DNA of 64,000 bases from Pararhizobium sp. YC-54 (GTDB lineage Bacteria; Pseudomonadota; Alphaproteobacteria; Rhizobiales; Rhizobiaceae), in assembly GCF_025847205.1 (NCBI RefSeq), contig NZ_JAOYTH010000021.1, positions 1 through 64,000 on the forward strand, in the 5' to 3' direction. Within the stretch, counting starts at the first letter, position 1, and each line of letters starts with the position of its first letter. The notes under the pieces were generated by a model, which worked only from the letters and a program-made list of their open reading frames with translations, made no database searches and had not been told where the DNA came from. The position numbers and the translations under genes were made by a program. This document shows, in pieces, positions 1 through 9,891 of the stretch.

Positions 1-1
1 T

Positions 2-238
2 TACATCGGCGTGACCTCCGATCTGGAGCGCCGCATTTTTGAACATCGCGAAGGCACGACACCTGGCTTCACCGCCAAATATGGTTGCAAACAACTCGTC
101 TGGTACGAAGAGCATCTATCGATCGGCACAGCGATCCAACGCGAGAAATCGCTCAAACGGTGGTATCGGCAGTGGAAGATCGAATTGATCGAGGCGATGA
201 ATCCGGACTGGCGGGATCTCTACCATGAGCTTTGGTAG
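2..238 (+). CDS. GIY-YIG nuclease-family protein, 5' truncated by window edge
   Basis: The reading frame is open from base 2 and begins with Tyr-Ile-Gly, the second half of the GIY-YIG signature, so the true start lies before the window. It continues with VTSDLERRIFEH, containing the conserved Arg, then a Lys-rich helix (REKSLKRWYRQWK), and ends with NPDWRDLY before the stop at 236-238. This matches the C-terminal three quarters of the small (about 90-100 residue) UvrC-N/YhbQ-like proteins common in rhizobia. The family has a single-domain endonuclease fold; the cellular role of these stand-alone copies is not established. The internal GTG at 11 is unlikely to be the start because it would remove the YIG motif. 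Confidence 0.85.
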   Translation, partial: YIGVTSDLERRIFEHREGTTPGFTAKYGCKQLVWYEEHLSIGTAIQREKSLKRWYRQWKIELIEAMNPDWRDLYHELW

Positions 239-272
239 GCCTCGACGGTGTGGGCTGTGGAGGGCTGGGTTT

Positions 273-582
273 TGGATCCTCGGGTCAAGCCCGAGGATGA
301 CTGAGCAAGAGGAAACGTCCATTCAAAACCGGATGCCTCTAACGGAAAAGGTGCTTTTCATCTCCCCCAACATCGTCATCCTCGGGCTTGACCCGAGGAT
401 CCACGCCGAAGCCCATGTTGGAGCTAACTGATCGTCACCTTTGAATGGATCCACCGGTCAAGCCCGAAGATGACGGAGCATGGGAATTCGGCGGGAAATA
501 CAGGCTGCCTGCGGCGATCGAATGTTTGCCGTCGGCGATCCACCACACAGTTTGTCATCCTCGGGCTTGACCCGAGGATCCA
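273..582. repeat. cluster of four short palindromic intergenic repeats
   Basis: Four copies of a roughly 28-base element lie in the gap between the GIY-YIG gene and uvrD: 273-300, 375-403, 446-474 and 554-582. The core is the palindrome CTCGGGCTTGACCCGAG, flanked by GTCATC on one side and GATCCA on the other. Copies one and three run in one orientation, two and four in the other. The third copy is degenerate (ACCGGTCAAGCCCGAAG). Each copy can form a stem, so they may act as terminators or RNA-stability elements, but no function is shown. No gene was found between them. Confidence 0.85.
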
Positions 583-602
583 CTCCCAGGCCGACCCGTT
601 CC

Positions 603-3074
603 TCACACCCTTTCCACAAATCCGTCCAGCACCCGCTTCTGCCCCGCCCGGTCGAAATCGATCGTCAGCTTGTTGCCCTCGATCCCGGCAATGTTGCCGT
701 TGCCGAACTTGATGTGAAACACCCGGTCGCCGACGGCGAATTTCGAGGGTTCGTCGATCTTGGATTTGGCGATCAGTTCGCCGTCGATGGTACGGGCTTT
801 GGGGCCCGACTCGCCGTAGCCGATGCGGTCGATGGAGACGCCGGAACGGTTGCCCCAGTTGTCGCGGGTGGCGTCGGTCTTGTTGGCCTGGGCGCGTTTC
901 CAGCCCGGGGTGGAATAGGTGTTGGCGAAGGGTTCCTGCTTGTCGAAGCGGGATTGGCCGTAGCCGCCGCGATTATAGCCGCCATAGGACTGTTCGGCTT
1001 CCGAGACCTCGACATGGGCGGTCGGCAGCTCGTCGAGGAAGCGCGAGGGCAGGGTCGATTGCCACAGGCCATGAATGCGGCGGTTGGAGACGAACCAGAT
1101 ATGGCAGCGGCGTTTTGCACGCGTCAGCCCGACATAGGCGAGGCGGCGTTCTTCCTCAAGGCCCGAGCGGCCGCCTTCGTCGAGGGCGCGCTGATGCGGA
1201 AACAGGCCTTCCTCCCAGCCGGGCAGGAAGACGGTTTCGAATTCGAGACCCTTGGCCGAATGCAGCGTCATGATCGAGACGGCGTCGAGCTCGGCATTCT
1301 GCTCGACATCCATCACCAGCGCGATGTGTTCGAGGAAGCCGCGCATGCTCTCGAACGCTTCCATCGAGCGGATCAGTTCCTTCAGGTTTTCCAGCCGTCC
1401 GGGGGCTTCGGCCGATTTGTCGTTCTTCCACATGTCCGTATAGCCGGACTCTTCGAGGATGGTTTCGGCAAGCTCGGTATGCGGCGTGGTTTCAAGCAGG
1501 CCCTGCCAGCGCTGGAACATGGTGACGACGTCGAACAGCGACTTGCGCGGCTTGGCCTTCATCTCGTCGGTTTCGATGATATCGGCGGAGGCTGAAAGCA
1601 TCGGGATGTCGCGCTTGCGGGCATAGTCGTGCAGGGCACGCACGGTGGTGTCACCAAGACCGCGCTTGGGGGTATTGACGATGCGCTCGAAGGCTAAATC
1701 GTCGGCCGGCTGGCAGACGAGGCGGAAATAGGCGAGCGCATCGCGGATTTCGAGACGCTCATAGAAGCGCGGGCCGCCGATGACACGGTAATTCAAGCCG
1801 AGCGTGACGAAACGGTCTTCGAACTCGCGCATCTGGAAGGAGGCGCGCACCAGGATCGCCATGTTGTTGAGCGGGTGTTTGGTGCGCTGCAGCTGTTCGA
1901 TCTCCTCGCCGACGGCGCGGGCTTCCTCTTCCGAATCCCAGGCGGCGTGCACCTGCACCTTGTCGTCGTTGGGGTCGATGCGGTCGGTGAACAGCGTCTT
2001 GCCGAGACGGCCTTCGTTATGGGCGATGAGATGGCCGGCGGCACCGAGAATGTGCTCGGTGGAACGGTAGTTGCGCTCGAGCTTGATCACCTTGGCGCCG
2101 GGAAAATCCTTCTCGAAGCGCAGGATGTTGTCGACCTCGGCGCCGCGCCAGCCGTAGATCGACTGGTCGTCGTCGCCGACGCAGCAGACGTTCTGCGGCA
2201 CGCCCTTCGGCCGTTGGGCAAGCAGCCTCAGCCACATGTACTGGGCGGTGTTGGTGTCCTGATATTCGTCGACGAGGATATAGCGGAACTTGTCGTGGTA
2301 TTCGCGCAGCACATCCGGGTTGGTGCGGAACATGCGGATCGGATGCAGCAAGAGATCGCCGAAATCGCAGGCATTCAGCGTCATCAGCCGGGCCTGATAG
2401 GCGGCATAGAGTTCGCGGCCCTTGCCATTGGCAAATGAGCGGGCGTCACCTTCGGGGATATCGGCGGGGCCAAGCCCCTTGTTCTTCCAACCGTCGATCA
2501 TCTGGGCGAACTGCTTGGCCGGCCAGCGCTTGTCGTCGATGCCGTCGGCCTGGATCAGCTGCTTGACCAGGCGCACGACATCATCGGTATCGAGAATGGT
2601 GAACGAGGATTTCAGGCCAACCAGTTCCGCATGGCGGCGCAGGAGCTTGACGCCGATCGAGTGGAACGTGCCCATCCACGGCATGCCTTCGACGGCGCCG
2701 CCGACGAGAACCCCGACGCGCTCCTTCATCTCGCGGGCCGCCTTGTTGGTGAAGGTGACGGCGAGGATCTGTGAGGGGAAGGCGCGGCCGGAGGCAAGGA
2801 TATGGGCAATGCGGGTGGTGAGCACGCGGGTCTTGCCGGTGCCGGCGCCGGCCAGCACCAGAACCGGGCCGTCGAGCGTTTCCACCGCTTCGCGCTGTTC
2901 CGGGTTCAGGCCGGAAAGATAGTCGGGCGCGCGGTGCTGGTCGCGGGCTGCCATGGCGCGCGCGGCGATGCCGCCGGCGGGGGCAGGCGGGGCCGGCTGC
3001 GGGCTCACGCCACGCGGCGGGCGCGGCGCCGGTTCCTCGTCGAAGAAGGGAATATCGTCAAAACCATTGCTCAT
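603..3074 (-). CDS. uvrD: ATP-dependent DNA helicase, UvrD/PcrA type
   Basis: This superfamily 1A 3'-5' helicase probably serves nucleotide excision repair, mismatch repair and removal of RecA filaments. About 823 residues are read from the ATG at 3074; an ATG nine bases upstream is possible. The motifs occur in order: Q motif LNPEQREAV (about 56), Walker A GAGTGKTR (about 77), Walker B LVDEYQDTN, motif III GDDDQSIYGWRGA, motif IV ERNYRSTE, motif V TLHSAKGLEF and motif VI YVGLTRAKRR. The Pro-rich first 45 residues are unlike enterobacterial UvrD. The last 40 residues (VFHIKFGNGNIAGIEGNKL...) match the tudor-like C-terminal domain of PcrA/UvrD that contacts RNA polymerase. It is a single gene, transcribed toward the repeat cluster. 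Confidence 0.95.
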   Translation of the reverse strand: MSNGFDDIPFFDEEPAPRPPRGVSPQPAPPAPAGGIAARAMAARDQHRAPDYLSGLNPEQREAVETLDGPVLVLAGAGTGKTRVLTTRIAHILASGRAFPSQILAVTFTNKAAREMKERVGVLVGGAVEGMPWMGTFHSIGVKLLRRHAELVGLKSSFTILDTDDVVRLVKQLIQADGIDDKRWPAKQFAQMIDGWKNKGLGPADIPEGDARSFANGKGRELYAAYQARLMTLNACDFGDLLLHPIRMFRTNPDVLREYHDKFRYILVDEYQDTNTAQYMWLRLLAQRPKGVPQNVCCVGDDDQSIYGWRGAEVDNILRFEKDFPGAKVIKLERNYRSTEHILGAAGHLIAHNEGRLGKTLFTDRIDPNDDKVQVHAAWDSEEEARAVGEEIEQLQRTKHPLNNMAILVRASFQMREFEDRFVTLGLNYRVIGGPRFYERLEIRDALAYFRLVCQPADDLAFERIVNTPKRGLGDTTVRALHDYARKRDIPMLSASADIIETDEMKAKPRKSLFDVVTMFQRWQGLLETTPHTELAETILEESGYTDMWKNDKSAEAPGRLENLKELIRSMEAFESMRGFLEHIALVMDVEQNAELDAVSIMTLHSAKGLEFETVFLPGWEEGLFPHQRALDEGGRSGLEEERRLAYVGLTRAKRRCHIWFVSNRRIHGLWQSTLPSRFLDELPTAHVEVSEAEQSYGGYNRGGYGQSRFDKQEPFANTYSTPGWKRAQANKTDATRDNWGNRSGVSIDRIGYGESGPKARTIDGELIAKSKIDEPSKFAVGDRVFHIKFGNGNIAGIEGNKLTIDFDRAGQKRVLDGFVERV

Positions 3075-3177
3075 GCGGCCCAATGTAGTGATTCGGAGCC
3101 GAAAGGCCAGAATTCCGTTCTGCTTTTATTCCCTAGAGTCCAGCTTCTTTGTGGAGACAACCGTTTTTCCGCCGCGA

Positions 3178-3588
3178 TCAGGGCCGATCATCGGCATTGA
3201 AGACGGCATCGACGGGGAGCTGCAAGGCCGTCGCCAGCTGGTTGGTCTTGGCGGCAAGCGCAATGACGCGCAAGAGATCGGCGTGCTGCTCTGATGTCAT
3301 GCCCTTGGCTTTGGCGGCCGCCGTATGCGAATGGGCGCAGTAGCCGCAGCCATTGGTGACGGAAACGGCGATGTAGAGCATTTCCTTGACGAGCGGATCG
3401 AGCGCGGACGGCGTTGCCATCACGGATTTCACCTCCGCCCAGGTCGTTTCGAGCAGATCGGCGTCGAAGGCGAGATAGTGCCACATATTGTTGATGAAAT
3501 CGGATTTGCGGGTGGCGCGGATATCGTCGAAGACGGTTTTCACGCGCGGATTGGTCTCCGGGTCCTGATGTCGGGCGATGGTGCTCAT
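3178..3588 (-). CDS. AhpD-like / carboxymuconolactone decarboxylase-family protein
   Basis: This 136-residue all-helical protein carries the peroxidase signature CGYCAHSH (Cys81, Cys84, His88) preceded by Glu69, the arrangement found in AhpD and related alkylhydroperoxidase-like proteins. A thiol-dependent reductase role is therefore likely; the true substrate is unknown. The start was set at the ATG at 3588, which has a GGAGG ribosome site a few bases upstream. The longer open frame to 3762 is not supported by a ribosome site. The gene stands alone between uvrD and the divergent efflux operon. Confidence 0.85.
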   Translation of the reverse strand: MSTIARHQDPETNPRVKTVFDDIRATRKSDFINNMWHYLAFDADLLETTWAEVKSVMATPSALDPLVKEMLYIAVSVTNGCGYCAHSHTAAAKAKGMTSEQHADLLRVIALAAKTNQLATALQLPVDAVFNADDRP

Positions 3589-3800
3589 GGGGTCCTCCAA
3601 TCGCCTGAAGGTAGGGCCGCGAAGGCGTCGTGTCGAGCGCCGGCAAGGGCTCGCCGAGCCGAAAATGGCTTTTGTTACAATTGCGTAATGATGGCATTCT
3701 GGCATTGCCTGCAATGCAGCAAAAAGGGATAGTTGCCGACAATGACGGGTTTCGTGCGCCACCCTGGCCGAAACACGCTTTATTCAATTTGGAGTTTTGC

Positions 3801-5015
3801 ATGCGGCTTTGGAAGCAGCTTTTGATCTGCCTGGTCATTCTCGTCGTCGGCCTTGGCGTCTGGGTTCGCTTCATACCGGGTGCCGGCGCGATGCTGGCAA
3901 AGGCCGGCGTGCCTCAGCAGCTGCTGGCCTATGTTGCGAAACCGGCGGATGGCGCCAAACAGGGCGAGGGGCAGGGGGGCCAGAACCAGGGCGGGCGAGG
4001 CCAGGGCGGCGCGGCGCCTCTTGTCGTTACGCAACCGGCCGATACCGCCGTCGTCAACGACCGGCTGAATGCCATTGGCAATGGCGAGGCGATCCTGTCG
4101 GTCAGCGTCACGCCGCTTGCGACCGGCAATCTGACGGAAATTTTGGTGCAGTCCGGCGATCTCATCGAAAAAGGGCAGATCATTGCCCGTCTGGACAGCG
4201 ACGAGCAGAAGATTGCCGCTGCCCAGGCGAAAGTCGCCGTTGATAGCGCCCGTGAAAAGGTCGAGCGCAACCGCAAGCTCGGCAATGCGGTCTCTGTCGC
4301 CATCCTGCGCGAAGCCGAATTTGCCATGCAGGCAGCCGAACTGGCGCTGCAGACCGCGGAACTGGACCTGAAGCGCCGCGATATCGCCGCCCCCTCCGGC
4401 GGCATTGTCGGCATCATCACCGCCCATCCGGGCGACTATGTCACCACCTCGACGCCGATCGCCGTCGTCGACGACCGCTCGCAGATTCTCGTCGATTTCT
4501 GGGTGCCGGAGCGGTTTTCCACCAAGGTCACGGTTGGCCAGGATATCTCTGCCACGGCAATCGCGCTGCCAACCTCTGAGCTTTCGGGCGTCATCGACGC
4601 CATCGACAACCGTGTCGATCAGGCGAGCCGCACACTCAGGGTGCGGGCGCGGATCGACAATCCCGACGATACGCTGCGGGCCGGCATGTCGTTTTCCGTT
4701 TCCGTGCGGTTTCCCGGCGATCACTATCCGACGGTCAATCCGCTGGCGATCCAGTGGAGCGCCGATGGCTCCTTCGTCTGGCGTGTCGAAGCGGAGAAAT
4801 CGCAGAAGGTTCCGGTCAAGATCATTCAGCGCAATTCCGACAAGGTGCTGGTTGACGCACAGCTCGCCAAGGGCGACGCCGTGGTGATCGAAGGCCTGCA
4901 AAGATTGCGCGACGGCGGCACGGTTCGTCTCGCCGGCGAAGAGCGGCAGCAGAAACAGAAGCCGCAGTCGGGTGGCGCCGAGCAGAAGGTCTCCGAGGCG
5001 GAGGCTAAGAAATGA
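3801..5015 (+). CDS. RND efflux periplasmic adaptor (membrane fusion protein)
   Basis: The 404-residue protein has an N-terminal membrane anchor (about residues 5-25), a short Gly/Gln-rich linker (GQGGQNQGGRGQGG), a biotinyl-lipoyl-like domain, a helical hairpin (AKVAVDSAREKVERNRKL...) and a beta-barrel (ATAIALPTSELSGVIDAIDNRVD). This is the HlyD/AcrA adaptor layout. It would bridge the inner-membrane pump encoded immediately downstream to an outer-membrane channel that is not in this window. The ATG at 3801 has GGAG eight bases upstream. The stop overlaps the pump gene by four bases (ATGA), so the two are translationally coupled. The substrate is unknown. Confidence 0.92.
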   Translation: MRLWKQLLICLVILVVGLGVWVRFIPGAGAMLAKAGVPQQLLAYVAKPADGAKQGEGQGGQNQGGRGQGGAAPLVVTQPADTAVVNDRLNAIGNGEAILSVSVTPLATGNLTEILVQSGDLIEKGQIIARLDSDEQKIAAAQAKVAVDSAREKVERNRKLGNAVSVAILREAEFAMQAAELALQTAELDLKRRDIAAPSGGIVGIITAHPGDYVTTSTPIAVVDDRSQILVDFWVPERFSTKVTVGQDISATAIALPTSELSGVIDAIDNRVDQASRTLRVRARIDNPDDTLRAGMSFSVSVRFPGDHYPTVNPLAIQWSADGSFVWRVEAEKSQKVPVKIIQRNSDKVLVDAQLAKGDAVVIEGLQRLRDGGTVRLAGEERQQKQKPQSGGAEQKVSEAEAKK

Positions 5016-8000
5016 GCGGCGGCTCCGAGCACAGCGGCCCCGGCCGCACAGCGGGTTTTACGGCACTTTTCATCCGCCGCCCGATTTTCGCGCTGGTGGT
5101 CAACACGCTGATCATCGTCGCCGGTCTCGCGGCGTTGAACGGCATCGAGATTCGTGAGCTGCCGCAGGTCGATCAGCCCGTCGTTTCCGTCAACACGACC
5201 TTCGATGGCGCCTCGCCGGAAACGGTGGACCGCGAGCTGACCTCGGTGATCGAGGGGGCGGTGTCGCGGGTGCAGGGCATCAAGGATATCTCCTCGACCT
5301 CGCAATATGCCCAGAGCCGCGTCACGCTGCAGTTTTCCGATACGACCGATATCGGCCAGGCGTCCAACGATATTCGCGATGCGCTCGGGCGCGTCACCAA
5401 CCAGTTGCCCGACGACGCCGACGAACCGCGCATCGTCAAGGCCGATGCCGACAGCCAGCCGATCATGCGGCTGGCGCTGACGTCGGATACGCTGTCGATG
5501 GAAGACTTGACGCTTTTGGCGGAAAACGAGATCACCGACCGGCTGGCCGCCGTCGAGGGCGTCGCCGACGTGCAGATCAACGGCGACCAGGAAAAGATCT
5601 TCCGCATCGACATCAACCAGTCGAAGCTTGCGGGCCGCGGCCTCACGGTTGCCAATCTGCGCACCGGACTTGCGAGCGCATCGATGGATGTGCCGGCGGG
5701 CTCGCTGACCAGCGCCAACCAGGACATTTCGGTGCGCGCCACCGCCGACCTGCAGACGCCGGAGCAGTTCGAAAACCTGATTCTTGGCGACAACGTGCGC
5801 CTTGGCGACATCGCCACCGTGACGCTCGGCCCGGATATCGGCACCTCGTCATTGCGTTCGGACGGGCGTCAGGGCATCGGTCTTGGCATCATTCGGCAGG
5901 CGCAGTCCAATACGCTCGACATTTCCGAAGGGGTGAAAAAGGCTGTTGAGACCATCGCCGAAATCCTGCCGGAGGGAACGCAGCTCAAGGTCACCAGCGA
6001 CGACGCGGTATTCATCGAGGGCGCGATCCATGAGGTGGAAATCGCCCTGGTCGCTTCGGTGCTGATCGTTACCCTGGTCATCTACCTGTTCCTGCTCGAC
6101 TGGCGGGCGACACTCATCCCGACGCTGACCATGCCGATTGCGCTGATCGGTACCTGCGCGGCGATCTATCTTGCCGGTTTCTCGATCAATATCCTCACAC
6201 TTCTGGCGATCGTTCTGGCAACGGGGCTTGTGGTCGACGATGCGATCGTGGTCCTGGAAAACATCGTGCGACGGCGTGGCGAGGGCATGGGGCCGCGCGC
6301 CGCCGCGGTGCTCGGCACGCTCGAAGTGTTCTTTGCCGTCATCGCGACAACGGCAACGCTTGCCGCCGTGTTCGTGCCGCTGTCGTTCCTGCCGGGCCAG
6401 ACGGGCGGGCTGTTCCGTGAGTTCGGCTTCGTGCTGGCCTTCGCTATCCTTCTCTCCGCCTTCGTGTCGCTGACGCTCTGCCCGATGCTGGCGTCGCGCA
6501 TGCTGAAGCCCCATGGCGAAAATCACGGCCATACCGGCATCATGGGCCGGATCGGCGCCTTTGCCGCCGCATTTTACAAGCGGACGCTGCGGGCCTGCCT
6601 CAATTCGCCATTGATCGTCTTCATGGTCGCCATCATGGTGACGGCTGCCGGTGGCGGTGCTTTCACGTTGTTGAAATCAGAGCTGACGCCGAGCGAGGAT
6701 CGCTCGCGCATCATGGTTCGAATCCAGGCGCCGCAGGGCGTTTCGCTGGAATATACCCAGGCCCAGATGCGCCGCGTCGAGGATGGATTGAAGCCGCTGG
6801 TCGACAATGGCGAGATTGCCAATGTCTTTTCGGTTTCAGGCCAGGGCGGATCGGTCAACACCGGCTTCATGGTGCTGACGCTCGCCCCTTGGAGCGACCG
6901 CGACCGCACGCAGCAACAGATCTCTGCCGACATCACCCGGATAACCGCGAATATTCCCTCGATCCGCGCCTTTCCGATCCAGCCGAACAGCCTTGGCATT
7001 CGTGGTGCCGGCAACGGCCTGCAGGTGGCGCTGGTTGGCAACGACTATGCCAAACTCGGCGATGCCGCCTCAAAGCTGGTACGGCAGATGGAAGATAGCG
7101 GCCGCTTCGAGAACGTCCGCCTGAACTATGAGGCCAACCAGGCGCAACTCTCGGTGACGATCGACCGCGAACGCGCGTCCGATCTCGGTATCGATATCGT
7201 CGGCCTGTCGTCGGCACTGCAGGCCATGCTCGACGGCAACAGCGTGCTCGATGTCTATGTCGAGGGCGAATCCTATCCGGTCAAATTGTTGTCGACGACC
7301 AATCCGGTCAACGACCCGACCGATCTGCAGAATATCTTCCTGAAGACCGGCGACGGCAAGATCGTGCCGATGTCGACCATCGCTTCGGTCGAGGAAAAGG
7401 CGGTCGCGCCGCAGTTGTCCCGGCAATCCCAGCTTCGCTCCGTTTCTCTGTCGGCGGGCCTGATCTCCGGTATTGCGCTGGGCGACGCGCTCACGATGGT
7501 GGAGCAGATGGCCGAACCGCTCTTGCCGCCGGGCTCGCGCGTCGCGCCGCTGGCTGAGGCTGCGACGCTGAACGAGAATGCCAATGGCCTCTTCGTCACC
7601 TTCGGCTTTGCCCTGGTGATCATCTTCCTGGTGCTGGCAGCGCAGTTTGAAAGCCTGATCAGCGGTCTGATCATCATGTCGACCGTGCCGCTCGGACTCG
7701 CCTGCGCCGTCTTCGCAATGCTTTTGACCGGCAATACGCTCAACATCTACAGCCAGATCGGACTGGTGCTTCTGGTCGGGATCATGGCGAAGAACGGCAT
7801 CCTGATTGTCGAGTTTGCCAATCAGCTGCGCGACCGCGGCGAGGATTTGCGTTCGGCGATCGAGAACGCGGCGAACATCCGCCTTCGCCCGGTGATGATG
7901 ACGATGATCGCCACCATCGTCGGCGCCGTGCCGCTGGTGCTGGCGAGCGGCGCAGGGGCTGAAGCCCGCATTGCACTCGGCTGGGTGCTGGTCGGTGGTC

Positions 8001-8152
8001 TGGGGCTTGCAACCGTCGTCACACTCTATCTGACACCGGTCGCCTATCTGGTCATTGCGCGTTTCACCAAGCCTCATGTCGACGAGGAGCGGCGGTTGCT
8101 GCGCGAGATGCAGCATGCCGAAACGCTGCAGCTGGCGGAAGCCGCCGAATAG
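5012..8152 (+). CDS. RND-family multidrug efflux pump, inner-membrane subunit (AcrB/MexB/MdtB-like)
   Basis: The 1046-residue length is typical of hydrophobe/amphiphile RND pumps. An N-terminal membrane helix (FALVVNTLIIVAGLAALNGI) is followed by the first porter domain. The proton-relay helix GLVVDDAIVVLENIVRR carries the conserved Asp-Asp pair. A second repeat contains LVGIMAKNGILIVEFANQLR. It works with the adaptor encoded just upstream and needs a TolC-type outer-membrane channel encoded elsewhere. No local TetR or MarR regulator is adjacent. A hairpin-like GC-rich stretch follows the stop near 8170-8210. Confidence 0.95.
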   Translation: MSGGSEHSGPGRTAGFTALFIRRPIFALVVNTLIIVAGLAALNGIEIRELPQVDQPVVSVNTTFDGASPETVDRELTSVIEGAVSRVQGIKDISSTSQYAQSRVTLQFSDTTDIGQASNDIRDALGRVTNQLPDDADEPRIVKADADSQPIMRLALTSDTLSMEDLTLLAENEITDRLAAVEGVADVQINGDQEKIFRIDINQSKLAGRGLTVANLRTGLASASMDVPAGSLTSANQDISVRATADLQTPEQFENLILGDNVRLGDIATVTLGPDIGTSSLRSDGRQGIGLGIIRQAQSNTLDISEGVKKAVETIAEILPEGTQLKVTSDDAVFIEGAIHEVEIALVASVLIVTLVIYLFLLDWRATLIPTLTMPIALIGTCAAIYLAGFSINILTLLAIVLATGLVVDDAIVVLENIVRRRGEGMGPRAAAVLGTLEVFFAVIATTATLAAVFVPLSFLPGQTGGLFREFGFVLAFAILLSAFVSLTLCPMLASRMLKPHGENHGHTGIMGRIGAFAAAFYKRTLRACLNSPLIVFMVAIMVTAAGGGAFTLLKSELTPSEDRSRIMVRIQAPQGVSLEYTQAQMRRVEDGLKPLVDNGEIANVFSVSGQGGSVNTGFMVLTLAPWSDRDRTQQQISADITRITANIPSIRAFPIQPNSLGIRGAGNGLQVALVGNDYAKLGDAASKLVRQMEDSGRFENVRLNYEANQAQLSVTIDRERASDLGIDIVGLSSALQAMLDGNSVLDVYVEGESYPVKLLSTTNPVNDPTDLQNIFLKTGDGKIVPMSTIASVEEKAVAPQLSRQSQLRSVSLSAGLISGIALGDALTMVEQMAEPLLPPGSRVAPLAEAATLNENANGLFVTFGFALVIIFLVLAAQFESLISGLIIMSTVPLGLACAVFAMLLTGNTLNIYSQIGLVLLVGIMAKNGILIVEFANQLRDRGEDLRSAIENAANIRLRPVMMTMIATIVGAVPLVLASGAGAEARIALGWVLVGGLGLATVVTLYLTPVAYLVIARFTKPHVDEERRLLREMQHAETLQLAEAAE

Positions 8153-8398
8153 CTTTGCCGAATAGCTTTAGGCGGCGACGGGCGTTCACGTTCGCCGCCG
8201 TCCGTTTTCTTTCCTTCCCGCACCCAGTCGCACGGGCTATTTTCTCCCCTGTGTCCGGACTGTCTCACTTTGTCGCAATTCTTTGCTAAACCCGTCGTGT
8301 AGCAGATGAGGTTCTGGACAAAGTGATTCCGATTTGCACAGTAGAGCGTTGAAATCTAAGAATTTCCGCGATGCTAAGCGGTGGTTCAGGGGAGGCAT

Positions 8399-9808
8399 AT
8401 GGCGTTGAAGGCGATCAGGGCGGGCATCCGCAACGAAACCGGCATAACCGCCGCTCTACGGCTGTTGGGCGAGCGGTTTGGCGATCGTTTCCAGACTGGC
8501 GAGGCTATCCGCGCCCAGCATGCCCATACGACGACCTATATTCCTGCACAGTTGCCCGACGGCGTCGTCTACCCGGATGACGCCACCGAGGTCGAGGCGA
8601 TTGTGGCGATTGCCAGCGAACACGGCGTTCCGCTGATCGCCTTCGGCACAGGCTCGTCGCTGGAGGGCCATGTCAACGCGCCGCATGGCGGCATCAGCGT
8701 CGATATGAGCCGCATGGACAAGGTACTGGAGGTCAATGCCAGCGATTTCGACTGTACCGTCCAGCCGGGGATTACACGGGAAGCGCTCAACATCTATCTA
8801 CGCGACACCGGTCTGTTCTTTCCGATTGACCCGGGCGCCAACGCCTCGATCGGCGGCATGGCCTCCACCCGCGCTTCCGGCACCAATGCGGTGCGCTACG
8901 GCACGATGAAGGACAATGTGCTGGCGGTGACCGCGGTAACGGCGGGGGGCAAGGAAATCCGCACCGCCCACCGCGCCAAGAAATCATCGGCCGGCTACGA
9001 TCTCACCCGTTTGTTCGTCGGGGCTGAAGGCACGCTTGGCATTCTGACCTCAATCACGCTGAAGCTGCAGGGCATTCCCGAACTGATCGCCGGTGGCGTC
9101 TGCTCGTTTCCATCGGTGGGCGATGCCTGCAACACCGTGATCCTGACCATCCAGTCGGGCATTCCGGTGGCACGCATCGAACTGCTCGATGCCTTGCAGA
9201 TGAAGGCGAGCAATGCCTATTCGGGGCTGGCCTTTCCCGAAGCGCCGACATTGTTTGTCGAGTTTCATGGAAACGCGGAGAGCGTCGCGCTGCAATCGAA
9301 GCAGTTCGCCGAGATCGCCGCAGAATTCGGCAGCTCTGAATTCAAGTGGACCGCCAACACCGAGGAGCGGAACGCGTTGTGGAAGGCGCGGCACAACGCC
9401 TATTGGGCACAGAAGAGCCTGGCGCCGGGGCTGGCCATTCTGTCCACCGATGTCTGCGTGCCGATCTCGCGGCTTGCCGATTGCGTCGAGGCGACGCACG
9501 AGGATATTGCCGCGCACGGGCTGATTGCGCCGATCGTCGGCCATGCGGGCGATGGCAATTTCCATGTCGGCCTGTTGTTCGACGACAAGGACGATGCCGA
9601 TATTGCCAAGGCGGAGGCCTTTGTCGCGCGGCTGAATGGCCGGGCGCTGGAGATGGATGGAACCTGCACCGGCGAACATGGCATCGGCCAGGGCAAGATG
9701 CCGTTTCTTCAAGACGAACTTGGTGATGCGCTCGATTTGATGCGGCAGGTGAAGCGGGCGCTTGATCCCGGCAATATCTTCAATCCCGGCAAGATTTTTG
9801 CCATGTGA
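8399..9808 (+). CDS. FAD-linked oxidase, D-lactate dehydrogenase / glycolate oxidase GlcD family
   Basis: The 469-residue protein has an FAD-binding PCMH domain: YPDDATEVEAIVAIA, FGTGSSLEGHV and DPGANASIGGMASTRASGTNAVRYG, up to about residue 220. The FAD-oxidase C-terminal domain ends with GHAGDGNFH and GTCTGEHGIGQGK, the substrate/metal-binding motifs of D-2-hydroxyacid dehydrogenases. The best guess is a mitochondrial-type D-lactate dehydrogenase (cytochrome or quinone acceptor), but substrates differ within the family. The start at ATG 8399 has GGAGG at 8391-8395; the GTG at 8381 lies upstream of that site. It is monocistronic. Confidence 0.9.
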   Translation: MALKAIRAGIRNETGITAALRLLGERFGDRFQTGEAIRAQHAHTTTYIPAQLPDGVVYPDDATEVEAIVAIASEHGVPLIAFGTGSSLEGHVNAPHGGISVDMSRMDKVLEVNASDFDCTVQPGITREALNIYLRDTGLFFPIDPGANASIGGMASTRASGTNAVRYGTMKDNVLAVTAVTAGGKEIRTAHRAKKSSAGYDLTRLFVGAEGTLGILTSITLKLQGIPELIAGGVCSFPSVGDACNTVILTIQSGIPVARIELLDALQMKASNAYSGLAFPEAPTLFVEFHGNAESVALQSKQFAEIAAEFGSSEFKWTANTEERNALWKARHNAYWAQKSLAPGLAILSTDVCVPISRLADCVEATHEDIAAHGLIAPIVGHAGDGNFHVGLLFDDKDDADIAKAEAFVARLNGRALEMDGTCTGEHGIGQGKMPFLQDELGDALDLMRQVKRALDPGNIFNPGKIFAM

Positions 9809-9891
9809 AAACGATGGGTGGGTGTTAAGGAGTGGTAGGCGCTAAGAAGCGCGTTATCCTCCGCGGTCGAATGGGATAGGGTTTTCAACTG

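Noticed and set aside
273..582. CRISPR array
   Set aside because: Copies are palindromic, alternate in orientation and are unevenly spaced (43-80 bases apart), with no cas genes.
480..1595. 371-residue plus-strand frame
   Set aside because: It is antisense to uvrD, which shows all helicase motifs, and its translation has no domain.
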